A stretch of DNA of 64,000 bases, from NCBI GenBank assembly GCA_013289835.1, contig JABCZG010000015.1:1-64000 (forward strand), read 5' to 3'. Made by a program: the position numbers and the translations under genes. A model generated the notes under the pieces. That model did no database searches, was not told the origin of the DNA, and worked only from the letters and a program-made list of their open reading frames with translations. How positions within the stretch are numbered: the stretch's first letter is position 1; each line of letters starts with the position of its first letter. The DNA is from Acidobacteriota bacterium (GTDB lineage Bacteria > Acidobacteriota > Terriglobia > Acidiferrales > UBA7541). Below are positions 24,476 to 33,648 of this stretch, in pieces.

Positions 24476-25188
24476 GATTTCTTGCGCTCGCGCTCGAGAT
24501 AAAATTTCGCCAGGTCCATATCCGCCGGCTTCGTGATTTTCATGTTGCGTTCCGACCCGAGCACCACATGCACATCATGTCCCATGCGTTCCACGAGCCC
24601 CGCCTCGTCCGAGGCACTCACGCCATCGGCCTGCGCCCGCGCAAACGCTTCTTTCAGGAGCTTCGTCGCAAACGCCTGCGGCGTCTGCGCCAGCACCACG
24701 CGCTCCCGCGGAATCGTTCCAATAATCAACGCCACGTCCTCCGGCAAACTCGCGCGCTTCACTTCCTTCACCGTGTCCATCGCTGGAATTCCCAGAATCG
24801 CCGCCTCGCACCGCCGCGCTTCTTCAATCACGCGCGTAATTTGCTCCGCTGTCACGAATGGCCGCACCGCGTCGTGCACCAGAACAATTTCCGTGTCTTT
24901 CGGAACCTCGCGCAGCGCCTCCGCCACCGAATCCTGCCGCGAGTCGCCGCCCTTCACCACACGCACGGCTTGCTTGAATTTTTCCTCTGCGATGCGTTCT
25001 CGCAACCGCGCCACCTCATCCGCCCGCGTGGCCACAATGATGTCTGTCACCAATGGACAAGACGCGATGCGCCTCAAACTGTGAATCACGATCGGAGTCC
25101 CATCCAGTTCGAGGAACTGCTTCGGCGTCTCCGCGCCCATGCGCGTACCAAGCCCAGCGGCGGGAAGAATGGCGGCGATTCGGCTCAT
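24472..25188 (-). CDS. ispD: 2-C-methyl-D-erythritol 4-phosphate cytidylyltransferase
   Basis: Third enzyme of the MEP pathway; joins CTP and MEP. The nucleotide-binding N-terminus ILPAAGLGTRMGAETPKQFLEL has the conserved Gly-rich loop and Lys. The motifs VHDAVRPFV and the C-terminal TDEAGLVE equivalent (SASDEAGLVERMGHDVHVVLGSERNMKITKP) are complete. Length 238. It directly precedes ispF with a 4-bp overlap; ispE is 8 kb upstream in the same orientation. Confidence 0.97.
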   Translation of the reverse strand: MSRIAAILPAAGLGTRMGAETPKQFLELDGTPIVIHSLRRIASCPLVTDIIVATRADEVARLRERIAEEKFKQAVRVVKGGDSRQDSVAEALREVPKDTEIVLVHDAVRPFVTAEQITRVIEEARRCEAAILGIPAMDTVKEVKRASLPEDVALIIGTIPRERVVLAQTPQAFATKLLKEAFARAQADGVSASDEAGLVERMGHDVHVVLGSERNMKITKPADMDLAKFYLERERKKS

Positions 25189-25286
25189 CGTTGGAGCGGT
25201 TCCGGCCCTGTCTCGTCAAGGGGGGATTCGCAAACTTCAGAGTGTACCTCAAGGAAGGGTAAGGAGCGAAACGACGGTATAGCGAT

Positions 25287-26495
25287 TTAGAGCACGTAAA
25301 GCCGCGGCACGCGCTGGCTCACCGCGCAAAGCAGATCCGAGGTTACCGTCCCGATGCTGCGCGCCACGAAATTTGCCAGCAGCGATGCTGTCCCGTCCGT
25401 ACCGTAAATCGTCGCGGCATCGCCGATCTCTGCGTCCGGCACATCGGTAACATCAATCATCGTCACGTCCATCGAAATAATACCAACGATGGGCACCAGC
25501 TTCCCGCGCAGCAGCACGTTGCCGCGATTTCCCAGCGAGCGGTGAATTCCATCGCCATACCCCGCCGCCAGCACGCCGATGCGCGAAGGCCGCTTGGGCA
25601 CAAAGGTCGCGTTGTACCCGACTCCCGCGCCCGCCGGCACATTGCGCATGCTGATGATCCGCGAGCGCAAACTCATCACCGGCTTCAGCGGCAACCGCTT
25701 CTCCGCTTCTTCGCGCATTTCCATGGGATCGTAGCCAGGGTGGTAGCCATACAAAATTGCTCCGGGCCGCACCATGTCCGCCCAGGTCTCTGGACGCGTC
25801 ACAATCGCCGCGCTGTTCGCCAGATGTATGATGCCCGGATCAACGCCGAGCGCGCGCAGCCGTTCCACCGCGCCGTAGAATCGCTCCTCTTGCTCGCGCG
25901 TCTGCTGGCCAACAGCAGTGTTGGTGAATACTTCCGAAGACGCAAAATGCGAAAAAATTCCCGTGAGTTCCAGGTGCTTGCACTTCCCGAGCTGCCGCGC
26001 AAAACATTCCACGTCGCTGGCAGCAATGCCCAGCCGGTTCATCCCCGTATCAATCTTCAGATGAAACGGAACGCGCTTTTTGCCGCCGCGGCGCCCCGCC
26101 GCCCGATCCAGCAGTGCCAGTTGCTCGCAGCGGTGAAGCACCGCCGTCAGGTCGTGCTCCACCAGACGCATTTCTTCTCCCGGCACGAAGCTCGTGAGAA
26201 TCAAAACCGGCTTCCGCACGCCAGCTTTTCGCACCGCAATGCCTTCATCCGTGCAGGTCACGCCGAACCAGTCCGAGCCCGCCTTTTCGAGCGCCTTGGC
26301 CACTTCCGGGCCGCCGTGCCCGTAGCCATTTCCCTTCACGATGGAGAGAATCTTGCGCGGCGTCTTGCGCTTTTCTTCCGGCGGATTGACGTACTTCCGA
26401 ATCGATTGGAAATTGTGCGTCAGCGCGCCGAGCGAAACCTCCGCCCATACCGGGCGCCTCACATCTTTGCGGGGACTCTTCTGTGTGCCTGCCAT
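25287..26495 (-). CDS. alr: Alanine racemase
   Basis: PLP enzyme supplying D-alanine for peptidoglycan. The PLP Lys is in SIVKGNGYGHGGPEVAKAL (usual form VKANAYGHG; here KGN). The second catalytic base Tyr is in GVGYNATF, and the C-terminal IISMDVTMIDV is typical. MAGTQKSPRK at 26495 is chosen because GGAAGG lies 5 nt upstream; the longer frame to 26615 adds 40 unlikely residues. Upstream to 26779 there is 284 bp with no gene or clear signal. Confidence 0.95.
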   Translation of the reverse strand: MAGTQKSPRKDVRRPVWAEVSLGALTHNFQSIRKYVNPPEEKRKTPRKILSIVKGNGYGHGGPEVAKALEKAGSDWFGVTCTDEGIAVRKAGVRKPVLILTSFVPGEEMRLVEHDLTAVLHRCEQLALLDRAAGRRGGKKRVPFHLKIDTGMNRLGIAASDVECFARQLGKCKHLELTGIFSHFASSEVFTNTAVGQQTREQEERFYGAVERLRALGVDPGIIHLANSAAIVTRPETWADMVRPGAILYGYHPGYDPMEMREEAEKRLPLKPVMSLRSRIISMRNVPAGAGVGYNATFVPKRPSRIGVLAAGYGDGIHRSLGNRGNVLLRGKLVPIVGIISMDVTMIDVTDVPDAEIGDAATIYGTDGTASLLANFVARSIGTVTSDLLCAVSQRVPRLYVL

Positions 26496-26779
26496 GTGCC
26501 TTCCGAAAAAAATAGTGTACGCCATCCAAACGGCATCCGCCGACAGCCACATTGGCTGCAGCGTGAAAGACAACCCCTGTTCGTATGTGCAAGTGGAGCA
26601 CCAGAGCTGGCCCAAGCTCCGCTCAAAGTCCAGAATGCGTCAAGCAAAGGTAAAGTTAGCTGCTACATCGACTTAGGAGGAGCAATGATGTACCACGCGT
26701 TTCGCTCAAGCTGCGCCCCGCCGTCGTTGGTGTGGTCAGACGCCCTCGCTGTGGCTGGCACGCCGCAGGTGTGCAGCAA

Positions 26780-28147
26780 TTACATATCTTCAGGGGTGAA
26801 TTGGGAGAAGGCGTCCGGCGCGGCTTCTTCGAAGCGCGTGAACCGGCTGCGAAACACGAATTTCACCAGGTCAGTCGGCCCATTGCGCTGTTTCGCGATC
26901 CGGAGCTCCGTCTCTTCCCGTTCCTCCGGAGTCGCGCCCGCCTTGAAAAAATGTGGCCGGTAAATGAACATCACCATGTCGGCGTCCTGTTCAATGGCGC
27001 CTGATTCGCGCAAGTCGGAAAGCTGCGGCCCGCGCTCATCGCGTTCCGGCGCGCGCGTCAACTGGCTCAGCACCAGCACGGGGATTTGCAATTCCTTGGC
27101 AAGTCCTTTCAACCCGCGCGAAATGCTGGAGACCTCTTCCTGCCGGTTTCCAAAACGCCCTCGCGCGGTGATGAGCTGAAGATAATCCACCACCAGCATG
27201 GACAACCCCTTGTCGCGCTTCAGTCGCCGTGCCTTCGCTCCGATCTCCAGCACGCTGATCGAGCCCGCATCGTCAATCCACAGCGGTGAGGACGAAATGG
27301 TTCCCAGCGATTCCGTCATGCGCCGCCAGTCTTCTTTGCTCAAATGCCCGGTGCGAAACTTGTGCGCGTCAATCTGCGCCACGGACGCCACCAGCCGCTG
27401 CAGTAGCGATTCCTTGGACATTTCCAGGCTGAACATGGCCACCGGGTGTCCGCCGCGGATCGCAATGTTCTCCATCAAATTCAGCGCCAGCGCCGTTTTT
27501 CCCTGGGAAGGCCGCGCCGCCAGAATCAAAAGCTCCGACGGCTGCAAGCCCGACGTGAGTTTATCCAGCTCCGCATAGCCTGTCGGGATTCCGGTGATGC
27601 TCTTGCCTTCTTTGAATATTTTTTCCAGCCGCTCGAAGTTGTCGCGGACGATGTCTTTGATCGGGAGCAAGCCCGCGCGAACGCGGTCTTCCGCCAGCGC
27701 AAAAATCGAGGACTCCGCTCCATCCAGAATGGCGTCGGCGCCATCCTCGCCTTCGAACGCGCGTTGCTGGATGTTGTGCGTGGTGTGAATCAGGTTGCGG
27801 AGGATGGCCTTTTCTTTGACGATCCGCGCGTAATGCTCGATGTTCGAAACCTTGGGCATGCCGTCCGCAAGCGACGCCAGGTACGGCGCGCCCCCGGATG
27901 CTTCGAGTTCACCCTTGCGGTGCAATTCTTCCGTCAACGTAATCAGGTCGATCGCCTGCTGGCTCTCCCCGAGCACGATCATCTGCGTAAACACCCGCCG
28001 GTGCTGGTCCAGAAAAAAATCTTCCGGCCGCAGATGTTCGATCGCCGGATTCAGCGCGTGGTTATCAAGCAGAATCGCGCCCAGCACGGAACGCTCCGCA
28101 TCCAGATTATTCGGGAGTGGATTCTCAAGTGTGGTATCAACCGGCAT
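26780..28147 (-). CDS. dnaB: Replicative DNA helicase DnaB
   Basis: Hexameric 5'-3' helicase of the replisome. The N-terminal DnaB domain begins with NLDAERSVLGAILLDN; the RecA-like domain has Walker A LAARPSQGKT, Walker B LSMLVVDYLQL and the RGLKGLAKELQIPVLVLSQL block, with the QDADMVMFIYR motif near the end. Length 455 with no intein. It precedes alr in the same orientation and follows rplI, a common gene neighbourhood (rpsF-rpsR-rplI-dnaB). Confidence 0.97.
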   Translation of the reverse strand: MPVDTTLENPLPNNLDAERSVLGAILLDNHALNPAIEHLRPEDFFLDQHRRVFTQMIVLGESQQAIDLITLTEELHRKGELEASGGAPYLASLADGMPKVSNIEHYARIVKEKAILRNLIHTTHNIQQRAFEGEDGADAILDGAESSIFALAEDRVRAGLLPIKDIVRDNFERLEKIFKEGKSITGIPTGYAELDKLTSGLQPSELLILAARPSQGKTALALNLMENIAIRGGHPVAMFSLEMSKESLLQRLVASVAQIDAHKFRTGHLSKEDWRRMTESLGTISSSPLWIDDAGSISVLEIGAKARRLKRDKGLSMLVVDYLQLITARGRFGNRQEEVSSISRGLKGLAKELQIPVLVLSQLTRAPERDERGPQLSDLRESGAIEQDADMVMFIYRPHFFKAGATPEEREETELRIAKQRNGPTDLVKFVFRSRFTRFEEAAPDAFSQFTPEDM

Positions 28148-28341
28148 GTGCGTTCGCTTTATATTCGCCTATAGTCATTTTTGTAGCACAAGCTCCACCA
28201 GAGAGCAAGCGTAGAAATTTTCATGCCGTTACAAATTTTTGCTTGTTCGAAGTGATGCCGCATTGTGCGTGGGACTTACGCGCGCGTCAACCGGAGTGCC
28301 TGTGCATCGTGTCGGAAATCTCTGCAAAACTTTTTCAGCAC

Positions 28342-28377
28342 AAAAAAGTACGGGCATCCGTCGCAGCGGATGCCCGT
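28342..28377 (-). terminator. Rho-independent terminator after rplI
   Basis: On the minus strand ACGGGCATCCG pairs perfectly with CGGATGCCCGT (11 bp, 6-nt loop), followed by AC and TTTTTT. It separates the ribosomal gene transcript from dnaB. Confidence 0.85.
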
Positions 28378-28410
28378 AGAATTGCAATAAATGTGTTGCG
28401 CCGAAAAAAA

Positions 28411-28857
28411 CTACGCTTCTTTTTCCACGCTGACTTTGATTTGCGCGGTTACATCGCGGAACACCTTGATGGTCACGGGAGCTTCACCAATCGTCTTGAG
28501 CGGCTCGGCCAGTTGCACCTGGCGCTTATCAATCTTGAAGCCCTGCGCGGCCAGCGCCTCCGCGACGTCCGCGGTCGTCACCGAACCGAACATCTGGTCG
28601 TTCTCGCCGGTCTTGCGGGTGAACTTGATCGAAACGCCGTTGAGCAATTCGGCCTGCTTCTGCGCGGCCTCCAGCTCCGTGGCGGTTTTCTTGGCCAGTG
28701 AAGTGCGAATGCGCTCGATGGCTTTCAAGTTGCCCGCGGTCGCTTCGACGGCCAGCTTCTGTGGCAAAAGAAAATTACGCGCGTAGCCCGGCTTCACCGT
28801 GACCACGTCGCCGCGATGTCCAAGCTTTTCGATGTCTTCCTGAAGAATGATTTGCAT
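28411..28857 (-). CDS. rplI: 50S ribosomal protein L9
   Basis: Binds domain V of 23S rRNA and extends outward from the large subunit. Begins with MQIILQEDIEKLGHRGDVVTVKPGYARNFLLP, the conserved N-domain, followed by a long connecting helix and a C-domain (VTTADVAEALAAQGFKIDKR). Length 148. Third of the rpsF-rpsR-rplI string; ends at a strong terminator. Confidence 0.98.
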   Translation of the reverse strand: MQIILQEDIEKLGHRGDVVTVKPGYARNFLLPQKLAVEATAGNLKAIERIRTSLAKKTATELEAAQKQAELLNGVSIKFTRKTGENDQMFGSVTTADVAEALAAQGFKIDKRQVQLAEPLKTIGEAPVTIKVFRDVTAQIKVSVEKEA

Positions 28858-28898
28858 GTCTTCTCTCTAAGCTCCTGTTTCTTTACCCCCGTGGGGGC

Positions 28899-29417
28899 TT
28901 ATGCCTTCGGCGCTTCCGCGGCGGGCGCCGGTGTTACCGGAGCCGGCGTTGGTGTCACGGGAGTCGTGTGCGCGGGCGCGGTATGAACCGGCGCTCCCGG
29001 CACGACCACGCGCGGCGCTTGCGTGCCCGCGGCGCTACCCGCAAACGGCAGCAACGCAATGTTGCGCGCGCGCTTGATGGCTACGCCCAGCCAACGCTGA
29101 TGACGCGAGCAAACGCCCGTCATGCGCCGAGGCAGAATCTTTCCGCGCTCCTGGACGAATTGCGACAAAATATCCGCGCGCTTGTAATCAATGAAGTCCA
29201 TCTTCTCGACGCAGAACTTGCAAACTTTCTTCTTGCGGAAATACTGGCGCTTCCCGCGCGGACGTCCGCCGGGACCTCCCGGACCACCGCCACCCGGTCC
29301 GCCCTCGCGCCGCGGACCGCCATGCCCGCCGCCGGGGCCGCCGTGACCTCCCCCGTGCCCGCCTTCCCGCCGCGGTGCTCCACCGGGCGCTGGTGCTTGC
29401 TTCTGTTCCTCTGCCAT
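28899..29417 (-). CDS. rpsR: 30S ribosomal protein S18 with long N- and C-terminal extensions
   Basis: The S18 core ([47 protein letters not shown], starting core block) binds S6 and 16S rRNA. This protein has about 172 residues against the usual 75-90. The start MAEEQKQ (29417) leads into a Gly/His/Arg-rich run (residues about 12-55) and the C-terminus is Ala/Pro/Thr-rich (about 115-172). A longer frame to 29462 is less likely. Extensions are in frame and GC-rich like the genome, so they seem genuine, not an assembly fault. Confidence 0.93.
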   Translation of the reverse strand: MAEEQKQAPAPGGAPRREGGHGGGHGGPGGGHGGPRREGGPGGGGPGGPGGRPRGKRQYFRKKKVCKFCVEKMDFIDYKRADILSQFVQERGKILPRRMTGVCSRHQRWLGVAIKRARNIALLPFAGSAAGTQAPRVVVPGAPVHTAPAHTTPVTPTPAPVTPAPAAEAPKA

Positions 29418-29529
29418 GACTGCCTGCCTTTCAAGGGTGATCGCGGCCGGGCCGCGCTCCATTCCGTTGTCACTCCGAAAAATCCAGAGGCGATTCTCGA
29501 ATCAAAAAACTCGTTCACCGCGCGCAGGT

Positions 29530-29952
29530 TCAGCTTGCGGCGGCTTGCTCCGAAGCTGCCACTGGTGCCGGTGAGGGCGTCGGCGGTGTGGTGCGGCGCG
29601 GACGCCGCGCAGCGCGCTTCTCGCGCTTCTGCGTGAGTTTCTTCTGCCGCTTTAAGTCTTCGTCCAGGCGCACCGTCAGATATTTGATGACCGTGTCTTG
29701 CACGCGGAGGCGGCGCTCCAGCTCAGAGATCAGCTCGGCATGCGTGGTGTGAATCTGCTGATACACGTAGATGCCCTCGCGATGCTTTGCCACGCGGTAC
29801 GCCAGCTTGCGCGTGCCCCAGTGTTCGGTCTTTTCGATCTTGCCGCCCTTTTCCGCGCACGTGTGCTCGATGAGCGTGAGGATCTTCTTGATCTCGTCTT
29901 CCGGCGTTGCCGGACGCGCAATGAAAATCAAATCGTACAAACGCTCTTCCAT
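29530..29952 (-). CDS. rpsF: 30S ribosomal protein S6
   Basis: Small-subunit protein that pairs with S18. MEERLYDLIFIARPATPEDE, then EHWGTRKLAYRV and YVYQQIHTTHAE are the typical ferredoxin-like strands. A C-terminal extension (about residues 95-140) is lysine/arginine-rich followed by a Pro/Ala/Ser tail. ATG at 29952 is chosen over 29994 because it starts at the family position. Confidence 0.96.
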   Translation of the reverse strand: MEERLYDLIFIARPATPEDEIKKILTLIEHTCAEKGGKIEKTEHWGTRKLAYRVAKHREGIYVYQQIHTTHAELISELERRLRVQDTVIKYLTVRLDEDLKRQKKLTQKREKRAARRPRRTTPPTPSPAPVAASEQAAAS

Positions 29953-30035
29953 AACGTCCTCTTTTCCTGTCGGCCCCGGCTGTGCCGGAGCCACTTCAAA
30001 TCATCCCCCGGGTAAATCGCCCGGCAAATTCGTTG

Positions 30036-30638
30036 CTACTTCGTGTCCGGCTCTTCCGCTGGCGGAAGCTTTCGCCGGTTGTACTTCGTCATCGCGGCGT
30101 CGAGCCCCTGCTTCAGGATCATCTCTACCGCGTCGCCGGCCTCGCCGATCATTTCCGCCGCTACTTCCAATTCCGCTTTCTTCATCGGCCGCAACACATA
30201 TTCTTTGCGGCTGCTCAGCGGATGATCCGGCCCACAACCGAGCCGAAGTCTCGCAAATTCCATGGTCCCAATCGAACCGATTACCGACTTCGCGCCGTTG
30301 TGGCTTCCTGCGCTGCCATCAGGATGAATTCGAATCGTCCCTAGCGGCAACTGCGCCTCGTCCCACATCACGAGCAAGTCTTTAGCTTCCAGTTCGTACT
30401 TTCCCAGCAGCTCCCGCACGGAGATGCCGCTGAGATTCATGTACGTCTGCGGCTTTGCCAGGACCACGTCTTCCCCGGCAATTTTTCCGCGGCCCACCAG
30501 CGCCTTGCCCTCGGGCCGCTCGACGCGAATCCCGCCGCGATTCGCCAGTTCGTCCACCGCCATAAAACCCAGGTTATGCGGCGTCCACTGATACTCCGGA
30601 TCGGGATTCCCAAGTCCGACAATGAGCCGCATCGCCAC
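30036..30638 (-). CDS. pth: Peptidyl-tRNA hydrolase
   Basis: Releases tRNA from prematurely dropped peptidyl-tRNAs. Conserved residues: IVGLGNPDPEY (N of the active site), TPHNLGF (catalytic His), KPQTYMNLSG, and GSHNGAKSV. The acidic segment DDxDLPLG appears as DEAQLPLG and GNPG as GNPD, small deviations that leave the key Asp. Length 200. It lies between rplY and rpsF, a common order. Confidence 0.95.
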   Translation of the reverse strand: MAMRLIVGLGNPDPEYQWTPHNLGFMAVDELANRGGIRVERPEGKALVGRGKIAGEDVVLAKPQTYMNLSGISVRELLGKYELEAKDLLVMWDEAQLPLGTIRIHPDGSAGSHNGAKSVIGSIGTMEFARLRLGCGPDHPLSSRKEYVLRPMKKAELEVAAEMIGEAGDAVEMILKQGLDAAMTKYNRRKLPPAEEPDTK

Positions 30639-30644
30639 CTGTTT

Positions 30645-30846
30645 TAGTTTTCAGTTGTCAGTCTTCGGTTCCCAGTTAAAACCAAACAACTTAAAATACT
30701 GCCGACGGCTGAAACTTTGTTCATGACTCCATGCTCTTGGTTCACTAAAACCGACAACCAAGAATTGAAAGCAGCTGACTACCAAATACAGGTTCTGGCT
30801 CTTCGTTGATGGCTGAACCGAAAACTGAAAACTGACGACTGACTAC
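30645..30846. repeat. Inverted CAGT-rich repeat pair spanning the pth-rplY gap
   Basis: Left arm 30645-30677 begins AGTTTTCAGTTGTCAGTC; right arm 30816-30846 reads its near reverse complement (AACCGAAAACTGAAAACTGA then CGACTGACTAC) and overlaps the rplY stop codon. About 140 bp lie between. Related words occur at 41661-41694 and 63474-63492. Confidence 0.6.
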
Positions 30847-31568
30847 TTTTTCTTCTCCGTTTTTTCGGGCTTCTCCGCCTTCGGCTTGGCTTCCGCTTCG
30901 GCGCCTTCTTCGCCTTCCACTTCCTTTTTGCCCTTCTTGATGACTTCGGGCTCGGCCGGCGTCGCCGTTTCCGCTGCCACGGCTTCCACGGGCTTCTCTT
31001 CTTCGACCTTCAACGCCACGACGTGCGCGAGAACGCGCTCCGGTTCGGTAAGCAACTTCATCTTTTGCGCGTCGAGCGGCAATTCATTGGCGCGCAGCTG
31101 CTTGCCGAGCATCAGTCCGCTGACGTCCACCCTGAATTCCGTCGGGATGTCCGCCGGCAAACATTCGATTTCGACTTCACGTGTCACCACTTCGAAAACG
31201 CCGCCCTGCACCTTCACGCCGGAAGGCTCGCCAAACGTGTGCACGGGAACCATGACCTTCATGCGAACATCCATGGCCACGCGCAGCAGATCCACGTGCA
31301 GCAAGTTGCCGGTAATCGGATCAACGAGCCAATCCTTCAGGATCGCCGGTTCGTGCTTCCCGCCCAGGTCCACCTGAAAGAGTGTGTTGTGGCCGCTCTC
31401 GGAGCGCAGAATCGCGCCAACCTGCTTGGCGTTCACCGCCAGCGTGATGGCCGCGCCCTTGCCGCCGTACAACACCGCGGGCACTTTGCCGGTCTGCCGC
31501 AGCCGCCGGGCCTCATTCTTTCCGCGCGATGAGCGCGGCGCGCCTTCCACTACGATCTTCTCTGCCAT
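30843..31568 (-). CDS. rplY: 50S ribosomal protein L25 (CTC/TL5 type)
   Basis: Binds 5S rRNA. The N-terminal L25 domain (ARRLRQTGKVPAVLYGGKG and LNAKQVGAILRSESGHNTLFQVDL) is followed by the TL5/CTC beta domain (VPVHTFGEPSGVKVQGGVFEVVTREVEIECLPADIP) and an acidic/lysine-rich tail of about 60 residues. Length 241. Upstream toward prs are two facing palindromes. Confidence 0.95.
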   Translation of the reverse strand: MAEKIVVEGAPRSSRGKNEARRLRQTGKVPAVLYGGKGAAITLAVNAKQVGAILRSESGHNTLFQVDLGGKHEPAILKDWLVDPITGNLLHVDLLRVAMDVRMKVMVPVHTFGEPSGVKVQGGVFEVVTREVEIECLPADIPTEFRVDVSGLMLGKQLRANELPLDAQKMKLLTEPERVLAHVVALKVEEEKPVEAVAAETATPAEPEVIKKGKKEVEGEEGAEAEAKPKAEKPEKTEKKK

Positions 31569-31586
31569 GGCCTTCTTCCCTTCGCT

Positions 31587-31611
31587 GTAGGACAGGCCTT
31601 CTTGCCTGTCC
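31587..31611 (+). repeat. 25-bp palindromic repeat, copy B
   Basis: GTAGGACAGGC, loop CTTCTT, GCCTGTCC. Between prs and rplY, facing copy C. Confidence 0.85.
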
Positions 31612-31641
31612 TCTGGCTGCTAAATTCGCGTCAAACTAAGC

Positions 31642-31666
31642 GGACAGACAAGAATGTCTGTCCTAC
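31642..31666 (-). repeat. 25-bp palindromic repeat, copy C
   Basis: On the minus strand GTAGGACAGAC, loop ATTCTT, GTCTGTCC, immediately after the prs stop. With copy B it can also fold into a larger hairpin, and may attenuate or terminate the prs transcript. Confidence 0.85.
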
Positions 31667-31670
31667 AAAA

Positions 31671-32615
31671 TCAAATAAAGAGCTCGCTGATGGACGTCTC
31701 CTCGTGAATCGAGCGAATCCCGCGCGCCAGCAAATCCGCTACGCTCAATACCTTGATCTTGCCCATCTTCTTCGCCGCTTCGCTCAACGGCACGGAGTCC
31801 GTCGCCACCACTTCCACGATCCGCGACTTCTCAATCCGCTCGACGGCCGGCCCGGAGAGTACCGCGTGCGTGCAAGCGGCATAAACTTGTGTGGCGCCTT
31901 CGCGAATCAGCGCTTCCGCGGTCTTCACCAGCGTCCCCGCGGTATCAATGATGTCGTCCACGATGAGCGTGCTGCGCCCGCGCACGTCGCCGATCAGGTT
32001 CATCACTTCGCTGACGTCCACGTCCACGCGCCTTTTGTCCACGATGGCCAGCGGAGCGTCGAGCCGTTTTGCGAAAAATCGCGCGCGCTCCACGCCGCCC
32101 GCATCCGGCGAAACCACCGTCAAGTTCGGCAGGTTCAAGTGCCGGAAATGTTCCACCAGCACCGGAGAACCATACAGGTGATCCACGGGCACGTCGAAAT
32201 AGCCCTGAATCTGCGGCGCGTGCAAATCCAATGTCAGCGCCCGGCTCGCCCCCGCCGTTTCCAGCAAGTCCGCCACCAGCTTCGCGGAGATCGGAACGCG
32301 CGGCTTGTCTTTGCGGTCCTGCCGCGCATAGCAGTAATACGGCAGCACCGCCGTAATCCGCCACGCCGACGCGCGCTTGAACGCGTCAATCATGAGCAAT
32401 AGCTCGAGCAGGTGGTTGTCCACCGGCGCATGGCACGGCTGCACCACGAACACATCGGCGCCGCGCACATTTTCCAGAATCTGAAAATAAATCTCGCCGT
32501 CGCTGAACCGCCCCAGCAGCGCTTTGCCCAGCGGCACATCCAAATGTTTGCAAATACTCTCCGCCAGAATCGGATTCGCGGTCCCCGAGAAAATCTTAAA
32601 CCGGTCGTCGTTCAC
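31671..32615 (-). CDS. prs: Ribose-phosphate pyrophosphokinase
   Basis: Makes PRPP from ribose-5-phosphate and ATP, feeding purH/purB, apt and nucleotide synthesis. FSGTANPILAE, the ATP loop and the RQDRKDKPR flexible loop are clear; the ribose-phosphate/PRPP site is LIVDDIIDTAGTL. Length 314. It sits upstream of rplY and downstream of ispE, a common grouping; no tRNA lies between ispE and prs. Confidence 0.98.
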   Translation of the reverse strand: MNDDRFKIFSGTANPILAESICKHLDVPLGKALLGRFSDGEIYFQILENVRGADVFVVQPCHAPVDNHLLELLLMIDAFKRASAWRITAVLPYYCYARQDRKDKPRVPISAKLVADLLETAGASRALTLDLHAPQIQGYFDVPVDHLYGSPVLVEHFRHLNLPNLTVVSPDAGGVERARFFAKRLDAPLAIVDKRRVDVDVSEVMNLIGDVRGRSTLIVDDIIDTAGTLVKTAEALIREGATQVYAACTHAVLSGPAVERIEKSRIVEVVATDSVPLSEAAKKMGKIKVLSVADLLARGIRSIHEETSISELFI

Positions 32616-32740
32616 GACGCTCGCGCTCCGTGCGATCGCTTAGCAATCGCACACGTACAGGCACCGCTCCCAACAGCTGGTTTCCGTAAATTAGATGGAC
32701 ACAAGGAGACGCTGCGGCTCGACGAACGACGTACGCGCTT

Positions 32741-33643
32741 TTAGGGCGCGCCCTTCACACTTCGAAAGTACCTCTCGCGCGAAACAGTCTCGCAAACGAA
32801 GGTCTGGTCGTGCGGAAACCCAACAGCGGCTCGGCGCGCCATCGCTGGGCTCGGGAAAACTCCAAACACCGCCGAACCGCTACCCGCCAGCGAGGCTTCT
32901 GCGGCTCCCCTTCGGAGCAAGGCCCGCTTGATCTGATCAAGTCGGGGGTGCCGCCGGAAAACCGGCCCCTCGAAATCATTCGAAAGGCCGCTTCCCTGCG
33001 CGCTCCAGCATAGAGCACAGAACTCAAAGAGTTTAGAGTTTACGGCCGATTTTGTCAATCGCAGCGGTTTGGCCTTCAGCCAGCGGTACGCATCCGGCGT
33101 CGGCACATGAATGTGTTTCGGCGAGACGACCAACACGTGCAGTTTTGGAATGTCCGGCAGGGGATAAATCTCATCGCCTTTGTTGGCTCCGAGTGCACGT
33201 CCGCCCAACAGAAAAAAGGGCACATCCGCGCCCAGCGATGCCGCAATTTCCAGTAAACGCGCTTGTCGTATTTTCTTTCCAGTCAGTCGGAGATAGCCCA
33301 GCAGCGCCGCTGCGGCGTCGCTCGATCCGCCGCCGAGGCCGCGCCCCGCGGGAATCTTTTTCTTCAGCTCGATTTCCACGCCGCCGCCAATCTTGAACTC
33401 CCGCCGCAGCGCGTCCACAGCGCGATACGCAAGATTTTTCTCCACCGGTTCGCGCAGAAGCGACTCATTCCCCAAAATCCTCAACGAAATTCCCGGTCGT
33501 CGAGAAGTCCCTAACATCAATTCGTCATGCAGCGAAATCGTCTGGAAGATCGTCCGTAGCTCATGAAATCCGTCCGGGCGTTTCCCCAGAATATCCAGGC
33601 GCAGGTTGATTTTTGCGTACGCGGGAATGCGGACTTCAGGCAT
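32741..33643 (-). CDS. ispE: 4-diphosphocytidyl-2-C-methyl-D-erythritol kinase
   Basis: Fourth MEP-pathway step, a GHMP kinase. AYAKINLRLDILGKRPDGFHELRT has the catalytic Lys; the glycine-rich ATP loop is PAGRGLGGGSSDAAAALLG; the third GHMP motif appears as LAGSGSAVFGVF. Length 300. With ispD and ispF nearby, three consecutive pathway enzymes are encoded in this window. Confidence 0.96.
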   Translation of the reverse strand: MPEVRIPAYAKINLRLDILGKRPDGFHELRTIFQTISLHDELMLGTSRRPGISLRILGNESLLREPVEKNLAYRAVDALRREFKIGGGVEIELKKKIPAGRGLGGGSSDAAAALLGYLRLTGKKIRQARLLEIAASLGADVPFFLLGGRALGANKGDEIYPLPDIPKLHVLVVSPKHIHVPTPDAYRWLKAKPLRLTKSAVNSKLFEFCALCWSAQGSGLSNDFEGPVFRRHPRLDQIKRALLRRGAAEASLAGSGSAVFGVFPSPAMARRAAVGFPHDQTFVCETVSRERYFRSVKGAP

Positions 33644-33648
33644 GCGTC

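Noticed and set aside
26674..26963. Strong AGGAGGA site and ATG at 26684 on the plus strand
   Set aside because: The frame soon runs antisense across the dnaB 3' end with no protein-like composition; likely chance.
27480..27530. DnaB Walker A reading ARPSQGKT as a degenerate motif
   Set aside because: DnaB proteins normally have ARPSMGKT-type loops, so it is ordinary.
32616..32740. tRNA gene between ispE and prs, as in some bacteria
   Set aside because: No cloverleaf or T-loop GTTCGAATC motif is found; only an imperfect hairpin at about 32617-32652.
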